From assembly GCA_021372865.1 (NCBI GenBank), contig JAJFTO010000016.1, positions 213,079 to 277,078 of the forward strand: 64,000 bases of DNA, read 5' to 3'. The translations under genes were made by a program, and so were the position numbers. A model generated the notes under the pieces. It searched no databases and was not told the DNA's origin. It saw only the letters and a program-made list of their open reading frames with translations. Positions 45,878 to 55,424 of the stretch are shown in pieces (position 1 is the first letter of the stretch; every line of letters starts with the position of its first letter). The DNA comes from Porphyromonadaceae bacterium. GTDB lineage: Bacteria > Bacteroidota > Bacteroidia > Bacteroidales > Dysgonomonadaceae.

Positions 45878-45885
45878 TACATTTG
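45878..45885 (+). promoter_or_regulatory. -7 element TACATTTG that decides the PLP-enzyme start
   Basis: TACATTTG matches TAnnTTTG. The predicted transcription start, about 45889, coincides with the first possible ATG (45889), which argues for translation from the next ATG at 45937. Confidence 0.55.
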
Positions 45886-45936
45886 TAAATGGAAAAAGAT
45901 TGTTCAGTTGTCATCATTGCGCCAAATATCAAAGAA

Positions 45937-47154
45937 ATGAAAGAAACAAACTACGAAACGAAGTTACTGGGACTTCCCTATCCAAAAAACGATGTATACG
46001 GAGCCCTCTCGATGCCGGTTTATCATTCGCTGGCTTATGAGTTTGAAACGGCAGAAGAGATGGCAGATGCCTTCTGTGGGCGTACAAATGAACATACCTA
46101 CTCAAGGGTGACAAACCCCACGGTACAGTATTTCGAAGAGCGGGTGAAGGTAGCGACCGGAGCGCATGGGGTAACTGCCCTCAACTCGGGTATGGCGGCC
46201 ATCAGCAACACATTTTTTACCCTCGCATGGAGTGGCTGCAACCTGGTTACATCACGTCATCTTTTTGGGAATACTTACTCCTTCTTCGTGAATACGCTGG
46301 GCGCCTTTGGTGTGGAAATTCGTTTCTGTGACCTGACAAACGCGGAGGAGGTGGCAGCCTGCATTGATGGGAACACGTGCGGCGTTTTTGCGGAGATGAT
46401 CACCAACCCGCAGATGGAGGTGGTGGACCTGCTGGCATTGGCCGCTGTGGCGCACGAAAGAAATGTTCCGCTCATCGCCGATACCACAATCATTCCTTTC
46501 AGCGCTTTTCACGCATCGGACTTCGGTATCGACATCGATGTGATATCAAGCACGAAGTATATCTCGGGCGGGGGGACCAGCCTGGGGGGACTGATCATCG
46601 ATTACGGGAAGTTCGACTGGTCACACTCACCCAAACTGAAGCCGTCTGCCGCGGCAGATGCATCGGCCTTCCAATTCAAGCTGCGCAAGGAGATACACCG
46701 CAACCTGGGGGCTTACATGACACCCGAGGTGGCTCACATGCAATCGCTGGGGTTGGAGACACTGCAGATTCGCTACGAAAGGCAAGCAGCCGGATGTCAG
46801 GAGATTGCCGAAAGGTTACAATCGATGCCCGGCGTGGTGTCGGTCAACTACCCCGGACTGTTGGGCAATCCTTATTATGAGGTGAGTAAAAGACAGTTTG
46901 GAGCTCATCCGGGGGCGATGCTGACGTTCGACCTGGCTTCAAAGGAGCAATGTTATGGCTTTATAAACCGGCTCAAGCTGATTCGTCGTGCCACAAACCT
47001 CTTTGATAACCGTACGCTCATCATACACCCTGCAAGTACCATATACGGTACCTTTACTCCTGAACAACGCAGTGCCATGGACATAAAAGAGACCACACTC
47101 CGCCTGTCGGTGGGACTGGAGAGTGTGGACGATTTGATGAAGGATATGTTTTAG
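45937..47154 (+). CDS. Cys/Met metabolism PLP-dependent enzyme (methionine gamma-lyase or O-acetylhomoserine sulfhydrylase type)
   Basis: 405 residues from the ATG at 45937 (MKETNYETKLLGLPYPKNDVYG). Fold-type I signatures: YSRVTNPTVQYFEERVKVATGA, the aromatic-loop segment TALNSGMAAISNTFFTLAWSG, and the PLP lysine in DVISSTKYISGGGTSLGG. The C-terminus has RRATNLFDNRTLIIHPAST and LRLSVGLESVDDLMKDMF. The family includes cystathionine gamma-synthase, methionine gamma-lyase and O-acetylhomoserine sulfhydrylase; the exact reaction cannot be decided by eye. Presence within 10 kb of cysK supports sulfur amino-acid metabolism. A frame extension to 45889 exists but begins at the predicted transcript end. 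Confidence 0.9.
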   Translation: MKETNYETKLLGLPYPKNDVYGALSMPVYHSLAYEFETAEEMADAFCGRTNEHTYSRVTNPTVQYFEERVKVATGAHGVTALNSGMAAISNTFFTLAWSGCNLVTSRHLFGNTYSFFVNTLGAFGVEIRFCDLTNAEEVAACIDGNTCGVFAEMITNPQMEVVDLLALAAVAHERNVPLIADTTIIPFSAFHASDFGIDIDVISSTKYISGGGTSLGGLIIDYGKFDWSHSPKLKPSAAADASAFQFKLRKEIHRNLGAYMTPEVAHMQSLGLETLQIRYERQAAGCQEIAERLQSMPGVVSVNYPGLLGNPYYEVSKRQFGAHPGAMLTFDLASKEQCYGFINRLKLIRRATNLFDNRTLIIHPASTIYGTFTPEQRSAMDIKETTLRLSVGLESVDDLMKDMF

Positions 47155-47160
47155 GATTCA

Positions 47161-47230
47161 GGGGTTAGGATTCAGGATTCAGCTTTGGTGGTGGGAGATT
47201 GCACCGGGCAGCTGTCTCGGAGTTTAGCGG
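47161..47230. repeat. Degenerate intergenic repeat (copy A)
   Basis: Short repeated words (GGTTAGGATTCAGGATTCAGC, then GGCAGCTGTCTCGGAGTTTAG, GCGGTCGGTTTTTTT) resemble the noncoding stretches at 48820 and 58325. It occupies the gap between two convergent genes. Confidence 0.4.
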
Positions 47231-47239
47231 TCGGTTTTT

Positions 47240-48811
47240 TTATCGATTCTGTATGGTTGCGAACTTGTAGATGATACCTATATCCGTAAAGAGGGGCTTA
47301 AAATTGCCTTTTACACCTGCCATTTGTCCGGTGTCGATGGTAATACCCCAGTTTTGACTCATTTGACGAACCAATCCTGCACTATACTGAAAAACCAATC
47401 CACTGCCCAAGTCAATGCCGCCACCTCCGACTGCACCTCCCAGAACCTGTGCACGGAATTGCCAGGAAGGCGTCCATTCATACCGGTATCTTAAGCCCAA
47501 CAGCCCTTCGGCGTAAGCCCCGTAAGACCCCTGGTAAGCCCAATTGGTCGCTCCCAGTATATCAAAATTATGATTGAGCTTTTTTGAGACAATAAATCCT
47601 ATCAGGTTGAAGGTCCGATCATAGGGACGCCCATTTTTGTCTACTGAATTAGCTGAAGAGTAATAGGTCCGGTTTAGCAATTCGAAACCAAACTCATGAA
47701 GCCGGTCCGTGTCCTTCAGGCGATAAGCAGTTTTCCTGCGGTCATTTGCTGCCGATGCAAACTGGAAGTTTTTGGATAAACCCAATTCCAAAAGTGTACC
47801 ATTAAAATCTCCTCCCGGAGTGATTGTCTGACCAATTGACGCTTTGATTCCATATGCATTCCCCAACAGGGCTCTTAACCCGACCGATCCCTGGATGGTT
47901 CCCCCGCCTCCGCTTGCTATTCCTCCGCCTCCACTTGGCCCGGCCAGCAACTGGGTGTCCAGAGTCAGGCGATCGGTCCCTAACGCCTGCTCAAACCCAA
48001 GGCCGACCAAATAACTCATATATCCATCAATGCCGCCGGCCATTGCACCATGTAATTTCAGTGCCGCATACCATTTTTTATGAAAAAAATGGTCCAACTC
48101 AATGCCAACCAAAGAAATCTCACCTCCTCCTGGAGCAGGTACATTACTGGGAAAAGTGGGGCGACCTGCAAAATTTATGTAATTCTGTCCGGTAACCTGT
48201 ACCCTGAATATTGATTCCTTATCAAGCGAATCCTCGTAATCCTCCGCCATGGATGCGGAGCCTGACCTTCTCGCCGTACTGAATAGTGTAGACAAGGTGA
48301 GACCCACATTGAAACTGCTCCCTCCGATGTCTCCGGTCGGGAAATCAAGCCGGGAATAACCTCCAAACACCGAAACATGTTTCATGCTATAGGACAGATC
48401 GAGGTGCAGACGTGTGATTAAACCCCCGCCATCCGAAGCACCTCCACCGCCACCTCCTCCAACAAATATTCCAGCATCCAATGATAAGGGGGATCGAAAC
48501 AGGGGTTGAATATATCCAGCTCCGGTACCGAAGGTGATCAAACCCGGTCTCTTTCCAACGATGGCCGAATAGGTATGGATCGTAAAATAAAGATTGGGAA
48601 GCTTATCCACGATAAAAAAGTCGGCTCCCATCCCCAGCATGCCCAGATCAGGTTCACTTGACATTTTCAACAGTTCATAACTTGATCTGAGGCGAAGGGG
48701 TTGCTTGATCAGATTTACCTCCCTGCCATCACTTTCCTGACCGATCACAAGCGGGCCGACTGAAAACAGGCAACAAAGAAGGAGCATAAAACGAATTGAA
48801 AGCTTTTGCAT
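47240..48811 (-). CDS. Glycine-rich outer-membrane protein of unknown function
   Basis: 523 residues with a signal peptide (FMLLLCCLFSVGPLVIGQ). The mature chain alternates short amphipathic strands and turns (LYFTIHTYSAIVG, LHLDLSYSMKHVSVFGGY, WYAALKLHGAMAG) and ends with FTDIGIIYKF, suggesting a beta-barrel. Three poly-glycine turns stand out, each followed by a strand: VGGGGGGGASDGGG, PSGGGGIASGGGG and GAVGGGGIDLGSG. They suggest internal duplication. No named family is recognised. It lies 84 bases downstream of the TlpA-like gene in the same direction, so it may belong to that transcript and to the second SusC/SusD unit. Confidence 0.6.
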   Translation of the reverse strand: MQKLSIRFMLLLCCLFSVGPLVIGQESDGREVNLIKQPLRLRSSYELLKMSSEPDLGMLGMGADFFIVDKLPNLYFTIHTYSAIVGKRPGLITFGTGAGYIQPLFRSPLSLDAGIFVGGGGGGGASDGGGLITRLHLDLSYSMKHVSVFGGYSRLDFPTGDIGGSSFNVGLTLSTLFSTARRSGSASMAEDYEDSLDKESIFRVQVTGQNYINFAGRPTFPSNVPAPGGGEISLVGIELDHFFHKKWYAALKLHGAMAGGIDGYMSYLVGLGFEQALGTDRLTLDTQLLAGPSGGGGIASGGGGTIQGSVGLRALLGNAYGIKASIGQTITPGGDFNGTLLELGLSKNFQFASAANDRRKTAYRLKDTDRLHEFGFELLNRTYYSSANSVDKNGRPYDRTFNLIGFIVSKKLNHNFDILGATNWAYQGSYGAYAEGLLGLRYRYEWTPSWQFRAQVLGGAVGGGGIDLGSGLVFQYSAGLVRQMSQNWGITIDTGQMAGVKGNFKPLFTDIGIIYKFATIQNR

Positions 48812-48819
48812 ATTGTTTT

Positions 48820-48893
48820 AGCGGTCAGGAGTCAGCTTTCAGCTTCGATTGTGAAAGCTTGTATCGGTCAGCGGTTAGGGGGTTCGCTTTCAG
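48820..48893. repeat. Degenerate intergenic repeat (copy B)
   Basis: Contains GCGGTCAGGAGTCAGC, CTTTCAGCTTCG, GTGAAAGCTTGTATCGGTCAG and CGCTTTCAGCG. The GAAAGCTTG...GTCAGCG part matches GAAGCTTG...GACAGCG at 58430-58450. Confidence 0.45.
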
Positions 48894-48895
48894 CG

Positions 48896-50122
48896 TTATT
48901 CTTCGAGCAGGGAGTCGACAAGGGCGTTGAACTCTTTGATGAATTCTTCATAAAAGAGGCCGGTGGCTGGTCCGTTGAAACCGGTATGAATGGTGCGGAC
49001 CTTGCCCTGCTTATCGATAAAGAGGGTGGTGGGATAGCTGGAGAAGTTGTCCAGCTCGGGTAGCGCACCAGCCACATTTTCCTTGCCTACCGCTCCACCA
49101 AAGAGAATGGGATAGCCGGTTTTGTACCGCTCTTTGAGTTGGCCAATGGTTTTCTTTGCATAGTCTTCATCGTTTTTTCGTTCAAAGGCGATGCCGATGA
49201 TCTCCACACCCCGTCCTTTGTTTTCCTCATACCAGGGTGCCAGGAAGGCCATCTCATCGAGGCAGTTGGGGCACCAGCTTCCAAGAATCGACACAACCAC
49301 CACTTTACCTTTATACCGTTCGTCGCTGAGTGAAACGGTGTTTCCTTCCAGATCGGGCAGTGAGAAGCTGAGTGTTTCGTATCCGGATTTGAGGCCGGCC
49401 AGCGAGTAGGCATCGGCCAATGCTGCAGCATCGTTCTTGGTTCCCAGTAGCTTCGTGGTGCCGCGGGTGGTATAAAAGGTACCCTCGAAAAGGGTGTCTG
49501 CGGTGAAGTTGAGATCGATGTAATAGGGACTCAGTCCACCAAAAGCGGAAAGCTGTACTCCCTCACCGGTATAAGCTCCTTCCAAAAAACGGAGGTCGCC
49601 TGAGTTGGTCAGTATGGAACCGGTGACAATGTCTCCATTGGTTTTGAAGATGCCCACGTTGCGGGTGGTGTCCCCGGATTCATCCACGAAGAGCACGTCC
49701 CACTTGCCGTCGATCTTCCTTGTGGTGGGTTGTACAGCGGGAGCAAAACGTTCGGTCACACCGTAAACTGCGGTGAAAGTCACGCCGGGATCGTTTTCGA
49801 CGTAATTCTTGATAAACTTTCCTTCAATGCGGTCGCCCTTGACAAATCCTTTGAGGACGGCATCATAAGCCACGATGGGAACAATGAGCGTGTCGCCGTG
49901 AAATGTGGCTCCGGGCAGCTCTACCCGTTCCTCTCCGTTGATCAGGGTGAAGGTGGCGGAGTCGGTGCCCTGTTTCTTCACCTCAAACAGGAAAGGAGCC
50001 GTACGGTCGGTCGCCAGTGCGAGCTCGCCGCGCCATGTACCTTCCTGCAATCCTCCTTTTTTTGCGCAGGAGCCAAGGCTTACCAGCAGGAGGGCAAGAA
50101 ATAAAAATTTAAAATTCTTCAT
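48896..50122 (-). CDS. TlpA-like thioredoxin-fold lipoprotein
   Basis: 408 residues with lipobox LGSC (Cys19). The N-terminal 240 residues are beta-rich and uncharacterised, containing two similar halves (GTWRGELALATDRTAPFLFEV; GKWDVLFVDESGDTTRNVGIF). The C-terminal third is an AhpC/TSA-type thioredoxin domain with W283-C284-P285-N286-C287 in SILGSWCPNCLDEMAFL, then EIIGIAFERKND and YPTTLFIDKQGKVR containing the cis-Pro. It should act as a periplasmic disulfide reductase. Located downstream of a SusC/SusD pair near cysK, it could reduce an imported thiol or disulfide compound; this is inference. Confidence 0.88.
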   Translation of the reverse strand: MKNFKFLFLALLLVSLGSCAKKGGLQEGTWRGELALATDRTAPFLFEVKKQGTDSATFTLINGEERVELPGATFHGDTLIVPIVAYDAVLKGFVKGDRIEGKFIKNYVENDPGVTFTAVYGVTERFAPAVQPTTRKIDGKWDVLFVDESGDTTRNVGIFKTNGDIVTGSILTNSGDLRFLEGAYTGEGVQLSAFGGLSPYYIDLNFTADTLFEGTFYTTRGTTKLLGTKNDAAALADAYSLAGLKSGYETLSFSLPDLEGNTVSLSDERYKGKVVVVSILGSWCPNCLDEMAFLAPWYEENKGRGVEIIGIAFERKNDEDYAKKTIGQLKERYKTGYPILFGGAVGKENVAGALPELDNFSSYPTTLFIDKQGKVRTIHTGFNGPATGLFYEEFIKEFNALVDSLLEE

Positions 50123-50246
50123 ATTGATGTTATTTTGTCTATGCTTAATTATTTGTAAATCAATAATATTTTGAAACCAACGGTTGGTTTTTTACGGGTA
50201 TCTCATTCATTTTTTGCAACCAATTCATCGACTGTCAATGTTTTGT

Positions 50247-50412
50247 GACCCATTATCGCTCGTATGAGCTAAAAGAGGAGAACTATTTCGTAAGCTATGT
50301 GAGCAGAAGACAAGCTTGCTTGGGTTATGCCATAGCGAGAAATAGTCTAACTTTAGTGAACTCGCTTCGCTCAGACAACTCCTCTTTTTACGCTCAATTC
50401 GAGCGATGGGTC
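50247..50412. repeat. MITE-like element with ~34-bp imperfect inverted ends
   Basis: The left end (50247-50280, GACCCATTATCGCTCG, TATGAGC, TAAAAGAGGAG) is nearly the reverse complement of the right end (50379-50412, giving GACCCATCGCTCG, AATTGAGC, GTAAAAAGAGGAG). Small indels separate the arms, and each arm contains a local hairpin. The core has no convincing gene; the 71-codon frame across it is made of arm sequence. It lies between the SusD and TlpA-like genes, both leftward. The remaining flanks (50123-50246, 50413-50508) hold a small palindrome AACCAACGGTTGGTT at about 50173-50190 and nothing else clear. Confidence 0.6.
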
Positions 50413-50508
50413 CCCACAAAACATTTAAAGGTCTCTGTCTTGGTCGCAAAAAAACAGTGATTGAAACATGAATGTTACCCAATGACACTGCAAATATAAT
50501 CTACTTTT

Positions 50509-52092
50509 TTATTTGAACACCCACAATTTGGTTTCAATCACATCATTCCCCTGGACAGCAACGGCAGCCTGGTAATTTTCAAGATTTACCGACTGCTCCT
50601 TCACGGGGTAATAGAGGCGGGAGGGTACACCCCCGTCGCCGAAGAGGGGATTGAAGGTGTAGGTAACCTGCTCACCATTGATGGTGCCTGTGTATATTGT
50701 GTCACCACGCTTGATCAGAAAATTGGGAAAGCCGGTACGGCGGTAGTCGCTCCACCCTTCCAAAAACTGTCCGAACAGGGCAATATATTTCTGATTCAGC
50801 ACATTCCGCTGACTGGCGAGAGGGAGTGTGGCAACGTAGTCAGTTGCTTCGCTTCCGGTAATTCCCCATTTGGCGAGGGAAGCCTGTACGCCTGTTTCAT
50901 AATCGCTCTGACGCCAGTTGTTGTGTTCGGCGAGCAAAAAGGCCACCTCGGCATATTCCATCAGCACCTCGCCATAGTTGGGCGCACTGTAGGCTGCACC
51001 GGGGAGACTTACAGCGGTGGCAGGAAAACTACCTGCCTGGGCTTCAGTCAGCCCGTAGGGTAGCCCGGTGTAGATACCGCTACCATTGAGAGAGGCATAC
51101 TTGCTTAGACGCGGATCAGCTACAGGAAGCTGGGGATTTTCGCCTTTCAACAGGTCCAGGAAGGGCAGTGAGACCGCGAAATCGCGCCGGTTGGCGGTCA
51201 CCGTGGCCCGGTAGTAAGGGGCCTCATTGGGTGCTGCGCTGGCATAGGTGAATACTGCGTTGTCGGCGTTGCCGTTGAAAACACCCTTTGCCAGTGCATC
51301 GGAGAAATGTGCCTGGTACAATTGAGGATTCTTCACTTTCAGTCGGGTGGCATATCTGAGCCGCAACGAGTTGGCAAATTTGGCCCATTTCAAATTGTTT
51401 CCCCCGTAGATGATGTCGGATCCGCCAAAGGTGTTCTCCGAAGAATAGCGTAGCAACGTGTCTCCAGCCTGTTTCAACTCGTTCAGGATGTCGGCATAGA
51501 TCTTCGACTGGGGCGCATATTTGGGCGTGATGTTGTCGGGGTCCTGCTGCAACGCCTGAAAATCGGGATCGTCACTCCCATAGGAGTGATAGGGCACATC
51601 ACCGAAAATGTCGGTCAGCGCGGAGAAGGCAACCGACTTAAGAATGCGGCTGATGGCGATCTGTGTGGCATTGCGGCCGGCACCGCTGGCAGTGACCATA
51701 TCTTTTGTGGCGGGGTCACTGTTGAGCGTGATGATCTCCTGCAGGTTGTTGGCTACCTCATAGAGCCCGTTCCACACGTTGTCGGAATAGCCGAAGGGGA
51801 TGTCGTAACGGGACTGGGATGTATAGGTTACCTGACTCAGTTGCTGGATGAAGAGTCCGGAGCTGCGGAGGGAGGCGGACTCACTCCGGATGTTATCGAG
51901 CAGTTGTTTCTCTGCCGTGACAATCAGCGAAGGGGTTTGTACCGCAGAGGGACGGTTGGGGTCGATATTCAGCTCCTCATCGATGCAGGAGGTGAATACG
52001 AAAACCAGTGTGAGTGAGAACAAAAGTGCTGTGAGTTGTACCCTCCAGCCGAAGATGTTATGTTGAAAAAAATGTTGAATTACTCGTTTCAT
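50509..52092 (-). CDS. SusD-like_2 family outer-membrane lipoprotein
   Basis: 527 residues, lipobox FTSC (Cys36) after an unusually long N-terminal region. The SusD-like_2 pattern is evident: DPNRPSAVQTPSLIVTAEKQLL, VWNGLYEVANNLQEIITLNSDP, SRILKSVAFSALTDIFGDVPY, LRYATRLKVKNPQLYQ, and near the end YIALFGQFLEGWSDYRRTGFP. It pairs with the SusC protein encoded 20 bases upstream. This SusD class often accompanies transporters whose ligands are not polysaccharides, so the position beside cysK and a TlpA-like gene fits a sulfur compound or peptide ligand. Confidence 0.93.
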   Translation of the reverse strand: MKRVIQHFFQHNIFGWRVQLTALLFSLTLVFVFTSCIDEELNIDPNRPSAVQTPSLIVTAEKQLLDNIRSESASLRSSGLFIQQLSQVTYTSQSRYDIPFGYSDNVWNGLYEVANNLQEIITLNSDPATKDMVTASGAGRNATQIAISRILKSVAFSALTDIFGDVPYHSYGSDDPDFQALQQDPDNITPKYAPQSKIYADILNELKQAGDTLLRYSSENTFGGSDIIYGGNNLKWAKFANSLRLRYATRLKVKNPQLYQAHFSDALAKGVFNGNADNAVFTYASAAPNEAPYYRATVTANRRDFAVSLPFLDLLKGENPQLPVADPRLSKYASLNGSGIYTGLPYGLTEAQAGSFPATAVSLPGAAYSAPNYGEVLMEYAEVAFLLAEHNNWRQSDYETGVQASLAKWGITGSEATDYVATLPLASQRNVLNQKYIALFGQFLEGWSDYRRTGFPNFLIKRGDTIYTGTINGEQVTYTFNPLFGDGGVPSRLYYPVKEQSVNLENYQAAVAVQGNDVIETKLWVFK

Positions 52093-52112
52093 AGCTTTTT
52101 AATTTTATGCTG

Positions 52113-55100
52113 TTAGAATCTGATATTTACATTGATGCCAAAAGAGGCCGGGGTGGGCATATTACCACCCTCGATGCCCTGCACGTTGCCACCGCTATTG
52201 GTGAGCTCGGGGTCGATGGTCTTGCTATTTCGATAAAGGTAGAAGAGGTTCCTTCCGTATATCGAGGCGCCGATGCCTTTGACGACTTTGTTGTCCGACA
52301 GGGGAAAGTCATATCCCAGCGACAGTTCACGAAGTTTAATGAAGGTGGCATCGAAGATGCTGAAGGCGGTGGGCCCGTTGTAATGGTTGCGCGACCAGGC
52401 CTGGGCGGTGACACGCTTTGTGTTCTCAGCCGTGTTGGTGACGGTATAAGTTCCGTCGGGATTAAAAGTGACATCTCCGGTCACTCCCTCAGATATGATG
52501 CCATTCTCGCGGATCCCATTGGCCGCCGTCTCGGGCAGGATACCTGAATACATGCCCACCTTGTAGGTCTGGGAGAAGAACTTGCCTCCCACACGGGAGT
52601 CGATCAGAAAGTTGAAGCGTATATTCTTGTAGCGAAGGCCATTCTGGAAGCTCCACAGATAGTCGGGCAACACGCTGCCGAGGGGCACCAGCTGTTGGGT
52701 GCGCAGGTAGAGCCCGTCGGAACCGATAACTTTTTGCCCGTCGGGGGTATAGACGAAGTCGTACCCGTAAAGTTGTCCATAACCTTCACCCTCCTGCGCG
52801 GTGAGGGTGACCAGCGAGGTGCTGAGGTTGAGGCTGCTGACGGCATCCGAGAGCCTGATGATCTGGTTGCGGTTTCTGGAAAAGTTGATGGTACTGTTCC
52901 ATTCCAGATCGCGTCGTTGTATCGGGTGGATGCCGAGTACCACCTCAAACCCCCTGTTGTTGATCTCTCCCGCATTGATCAGCTTCGATGAGTATCCGAA
53001 GGCATCGGAAGTGGGTAGCGAGATGATCTGGTTGTGGCTGTTGTTGTTGTACCAGGTGAGATCAAGGTCGACCAGATCGTGGAAGAGTTGCAGCTGCAGT
53101 CCGGCCTCGACAGAGGACGTGATCTCCGGCTTCAGGTGCAGGTTGTTCAGCTGGTCGGGTAGGGTATAGGCGCTCTTCCCATTGATGGAATTCACCGCCT
53201 GGTATACCTTATAGAGCTGATAAGGGTCGGTGTCGTTACCCACCTGTGCCCATCCGAGACGTACCTTGGCAAATGAAAGCCAGTCGTGGTTACGCAGACC
53301 GTCCAGCTCACTCAGAATGATCGAGGAGGTGACGGAAGGATAAAAGTAGGAGTTGTTAGACACCGGTAGCGTGGAGGACCAGTCGTTTCGGAAGGTGCCA
53401 TCGAGATATACGATGCTACGCCATCCGTAGGAAACACTCCCGTAGATAGAAGAGAGTTGCTTTTTGTAGATGCCTGTCGCCGGGCCGATGAGTGTGGAGG
53501 TGGCGTTGTTGAGGCTGTAGTAGTTGGGGATGATGAGTCCTCCCGAGGTGGATATGTCGCTGATGCGGCGGTTACGCTCCAGAAAGTTGCTACCCAGGTT
53601 ACCTACCAATGAATGGTTGTTCCAGGTGTGGTGGACGGTGGCCAGCAGCTCGTAGTTGAACTCTTCATACTTCTGGTTGTATTCCTGATACATCGACTGG
53701 GAACGGGAGTTGTAGGCAATCCTGTCCTGAAAATCGTAGTCGTAAATGTCGGCATTGACACGTCCCGTAACGGAGAGCCAGCTCGTGGGGGTGAGGGTGA
53801 TGCCGACATTTCCGTAAAGTCTGTTGCGGTCTTCGCTGAGATAGCTTTCGTAGGCCGACCAGTAGGGGTTGTCGATGTACTTCGTCTTCTCGTCGGCCAC
53901 TGTATTCCGGTATCCGGTGCGATTCCAGGCGCGGGGCGTACCGTCGGGACGCTTATATTCACTCAGGCGCTTGTAATCGACCTGCATCTGGCCCCACTGG
54001 TAGGCTGAAAGGATGATGTTGCGGTTGGATGCTCCCGTCCAGGGACGTCCTGTGGAGGAAGTCTTCACGTAGTTGGCATTGGCAAAGAAGGTGAACAGCT
54101 TGTCGGTGACATTTCCTGAAATGTTGATGCTGTTTTTCCCGAGCGATGAGTTGGGAATGGTACCCGTTACATTTTTGTTTGTGAACGATACCCTGAAGTC
54201 CGAGTGGGCGGCTGATTTCGACAGGGCGATATTGTGGGTGTTGGCAACGCCTGTACGGAAGAAGTAGTTGACGTCGTGTTCCGGATAAACCCAGGGTTCC
54301 GGCTTCAGGTAATCGGCGGGATATTCGGGGTCGAGGTTGTACCACTGCAACACCGGCGTGCCGTCGAGCCTGGGTCCCCAGCTCTCATCGGCGGCATATT
54401 CGGGAATGTTGTAGGTGGTACCGTCAATGACTGCCGTGCCAAAGGTAGAGTTGTAACCGCCACCGTAGAGCTTCTGCCGTTCCGGAAGGCGTACCACCTT
54501 TTCGAACTCAACGCCGCTGTTCAGCTCAATCTTCAGATCCCCATCGTCGTTCGCTTGTCCTTTCTTCGTGGTGATGAGGATGACGCCATTGGCGGCACGT
54601 GATCCGTAGAGTGCTGCGGCAGAAGGTCCTTTCAACACATTCACGCCGGCAATGTCATCGGGGTTGATGTCCTGAATGGTACTTCCCACATCCTTGCCAG
54701 CACTGCCGTGAATGGTGGCAGAGCTGTTCAGGTCGCTGTTGTCAAGCGGCACTCCGTCGATCACATAGAGGGGCTGGTTGTTGCCGGTGATGGAGTTGAT
54801 CCCACGCAGGGTGATGCGGGAGGAACCGCCCAGGTTGCTTCCACCGGAGATGACCTGCAGCCCGGCAATCTTACCGGATAGGGCACTCATGGGGTCGGTA
54901 GGACGCGCCCCAAAGGCTTCGGCGGTGACATTCTGCACTGCATAGCCGAGTGCCTTCTTTTCACGGGGAATATTCAGTGAAGTGATCACCACTTCATTCA
55001 GTGCCGTGGTACCCTCCTGCAATGTGACGGGGTAGTTGCCGGAGCGGGAAACCTGAAGAGATTGACTCTCGTAACCAATGTAGGAGAAGATGAGTGTGGT

Positions 55101-55328
55101 CCCTGCAGGTACATTCAGGCGGTAACGTCCCTCTGAGTCCGATACGGTACCTGCGGATCCGTTTTTTGCATCCACAATGGTGACGCCAATAAGGGGTAGA
55201 TTGTTGGGGTCGGTAACCTTGCCAGAGACCGTGATTTGAGATGTTCCCTGTGCAAAGATACCCGGAAGGGAGAGCTGAAGTAACAGAAGCAGGGAAATGT
55301 ACTGTTTTTTGAATAGAATGAATCTCAT
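52113..55328 (-). CDS. SusC/RagA family TonB-dependent transporter (sulfur-linked locus)
   Basis: 1071 residues. A signal peptide ends LPGIFAQ, then the regulatory domain (ITVSGKVTDPNNLPLIGVTI, residues about 32-110) and a TonB-interacting stretch ALNEVVITSLNIPREKKALG. The plug carries the signature TLRGINSITGNNQPLYVIDGVP, and the barrel ends PASFGINVNIRF. The gene is preceded on the same strand by an intrinsic terminator and a Cys-codon leader peptide, placing its expression under likely cysteine-dependent attenuation. It forms a unit with the SusD-like gene (20-base gap) and probably the TlpA-like gene. Imported ligand unknown; a cysteine- or sulfur-containing compound is inferred. Confidence 0.95.
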   Translation of the reverse strand: MRFILFKKQYISLLLLLQLSLPGIFAQGTSQITVSGKVTDPNNLPLIGVTIVDAKNGSAGTVSDSEGRYRLNVPAGTTLIFSYIGYESQSLQVSRSGNYPVTLQEGTTALNEVVITSLNIPREKKALGYAVQNVTAEAFGARPTDPMSALSGKIAGLQVISGGSNLGGSSRITLRGINSITGNNQPLYVIDGVPLDNSDLNSSATIHGSAGKDVGSTIQDINPDDIAGVNVLKGPSAAALYGSRAANGVILITTKKGQANDDGDLKIELNSGVEFEKVVRLPERQKLYGGGYNSTFGTAVIDGTTYNIPEYAADESWGPRLDGTPVLQWYNLDPEYPADYLKPEPWVYPEHDVNYFFRTGVANTHNIALSKSAAHSDFRVSFTNKNVTGTIPNSSLGKNSINISGNVTDKLFTFFANANYVKTSSTGRPWTGASNRNIILSAYQWGQMQVDYKRLSEYKRPDGTPRAWNRTGYRNTVADEKTKYIDNPYWSAYESYLSEDRNRLYGNVGITLTPTSWLSVTGRVNADIYDYDFQDRIAYNSRSQSMYQEYNQKYEEFNYELLATVHHTWNNHSLVGNLGSNFLERNRRISDISTSGGLIIPNYYSLNNATSTLIGPATGIYKKQLSSIYGSVSYGWRSIVYLDGTFRNDWSSTLPVSNNSYFYPSVTSSIILSELDGLRNHDWLSFAKVRLGWAQVGNDTDPYQLYKVYQAVNSINGKSAYTLPDQLNNLHLKPEITSSVEAGLQLQLFHDLVDLDLTWYNNNSHNQIISLPTSDAFGYSSKLINAGEINNRGFEVVLGIHPIQRRDLEWNSTINFSRNRNQIIRLSDAVSSLNLSTSLVTLTAQEGEGYGQLYGYDFVYTPDGQKVIGSDGLYLRTQQLVPLGSVLPDYLWSFQNGLRYKNIRFNFLIDSRVGGKFFSQTYKVGMYSGILPETAANGIRENGIISEGVTGDVTFNPDGTYTVTNTAENTKRVTAQAWSRNHYNGPTAFSIFDATFIKLRELSLGYDFPLSDNKVVKGIGASIYGRNLFYLYRNSKTIDPELTNSGGNVQGIEGGNMPTPASFGINVNIRF

Positions 55329-55424
55329 ATGTTATGAATTTATTAGGGACCGGACTTGGGTTTTAGACCTTTACATCCGGTGGGTTAGTGATTTGTTGTC
55401 TTCTAAGTTTGTTTTGAAATGAGA

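Noticed and set aside
50245..50460. 71-codon frame through the inverted-repeat element
   Set aside because: It is composed largely of the two repeat arms and has no protein features, so the repeat explains it.
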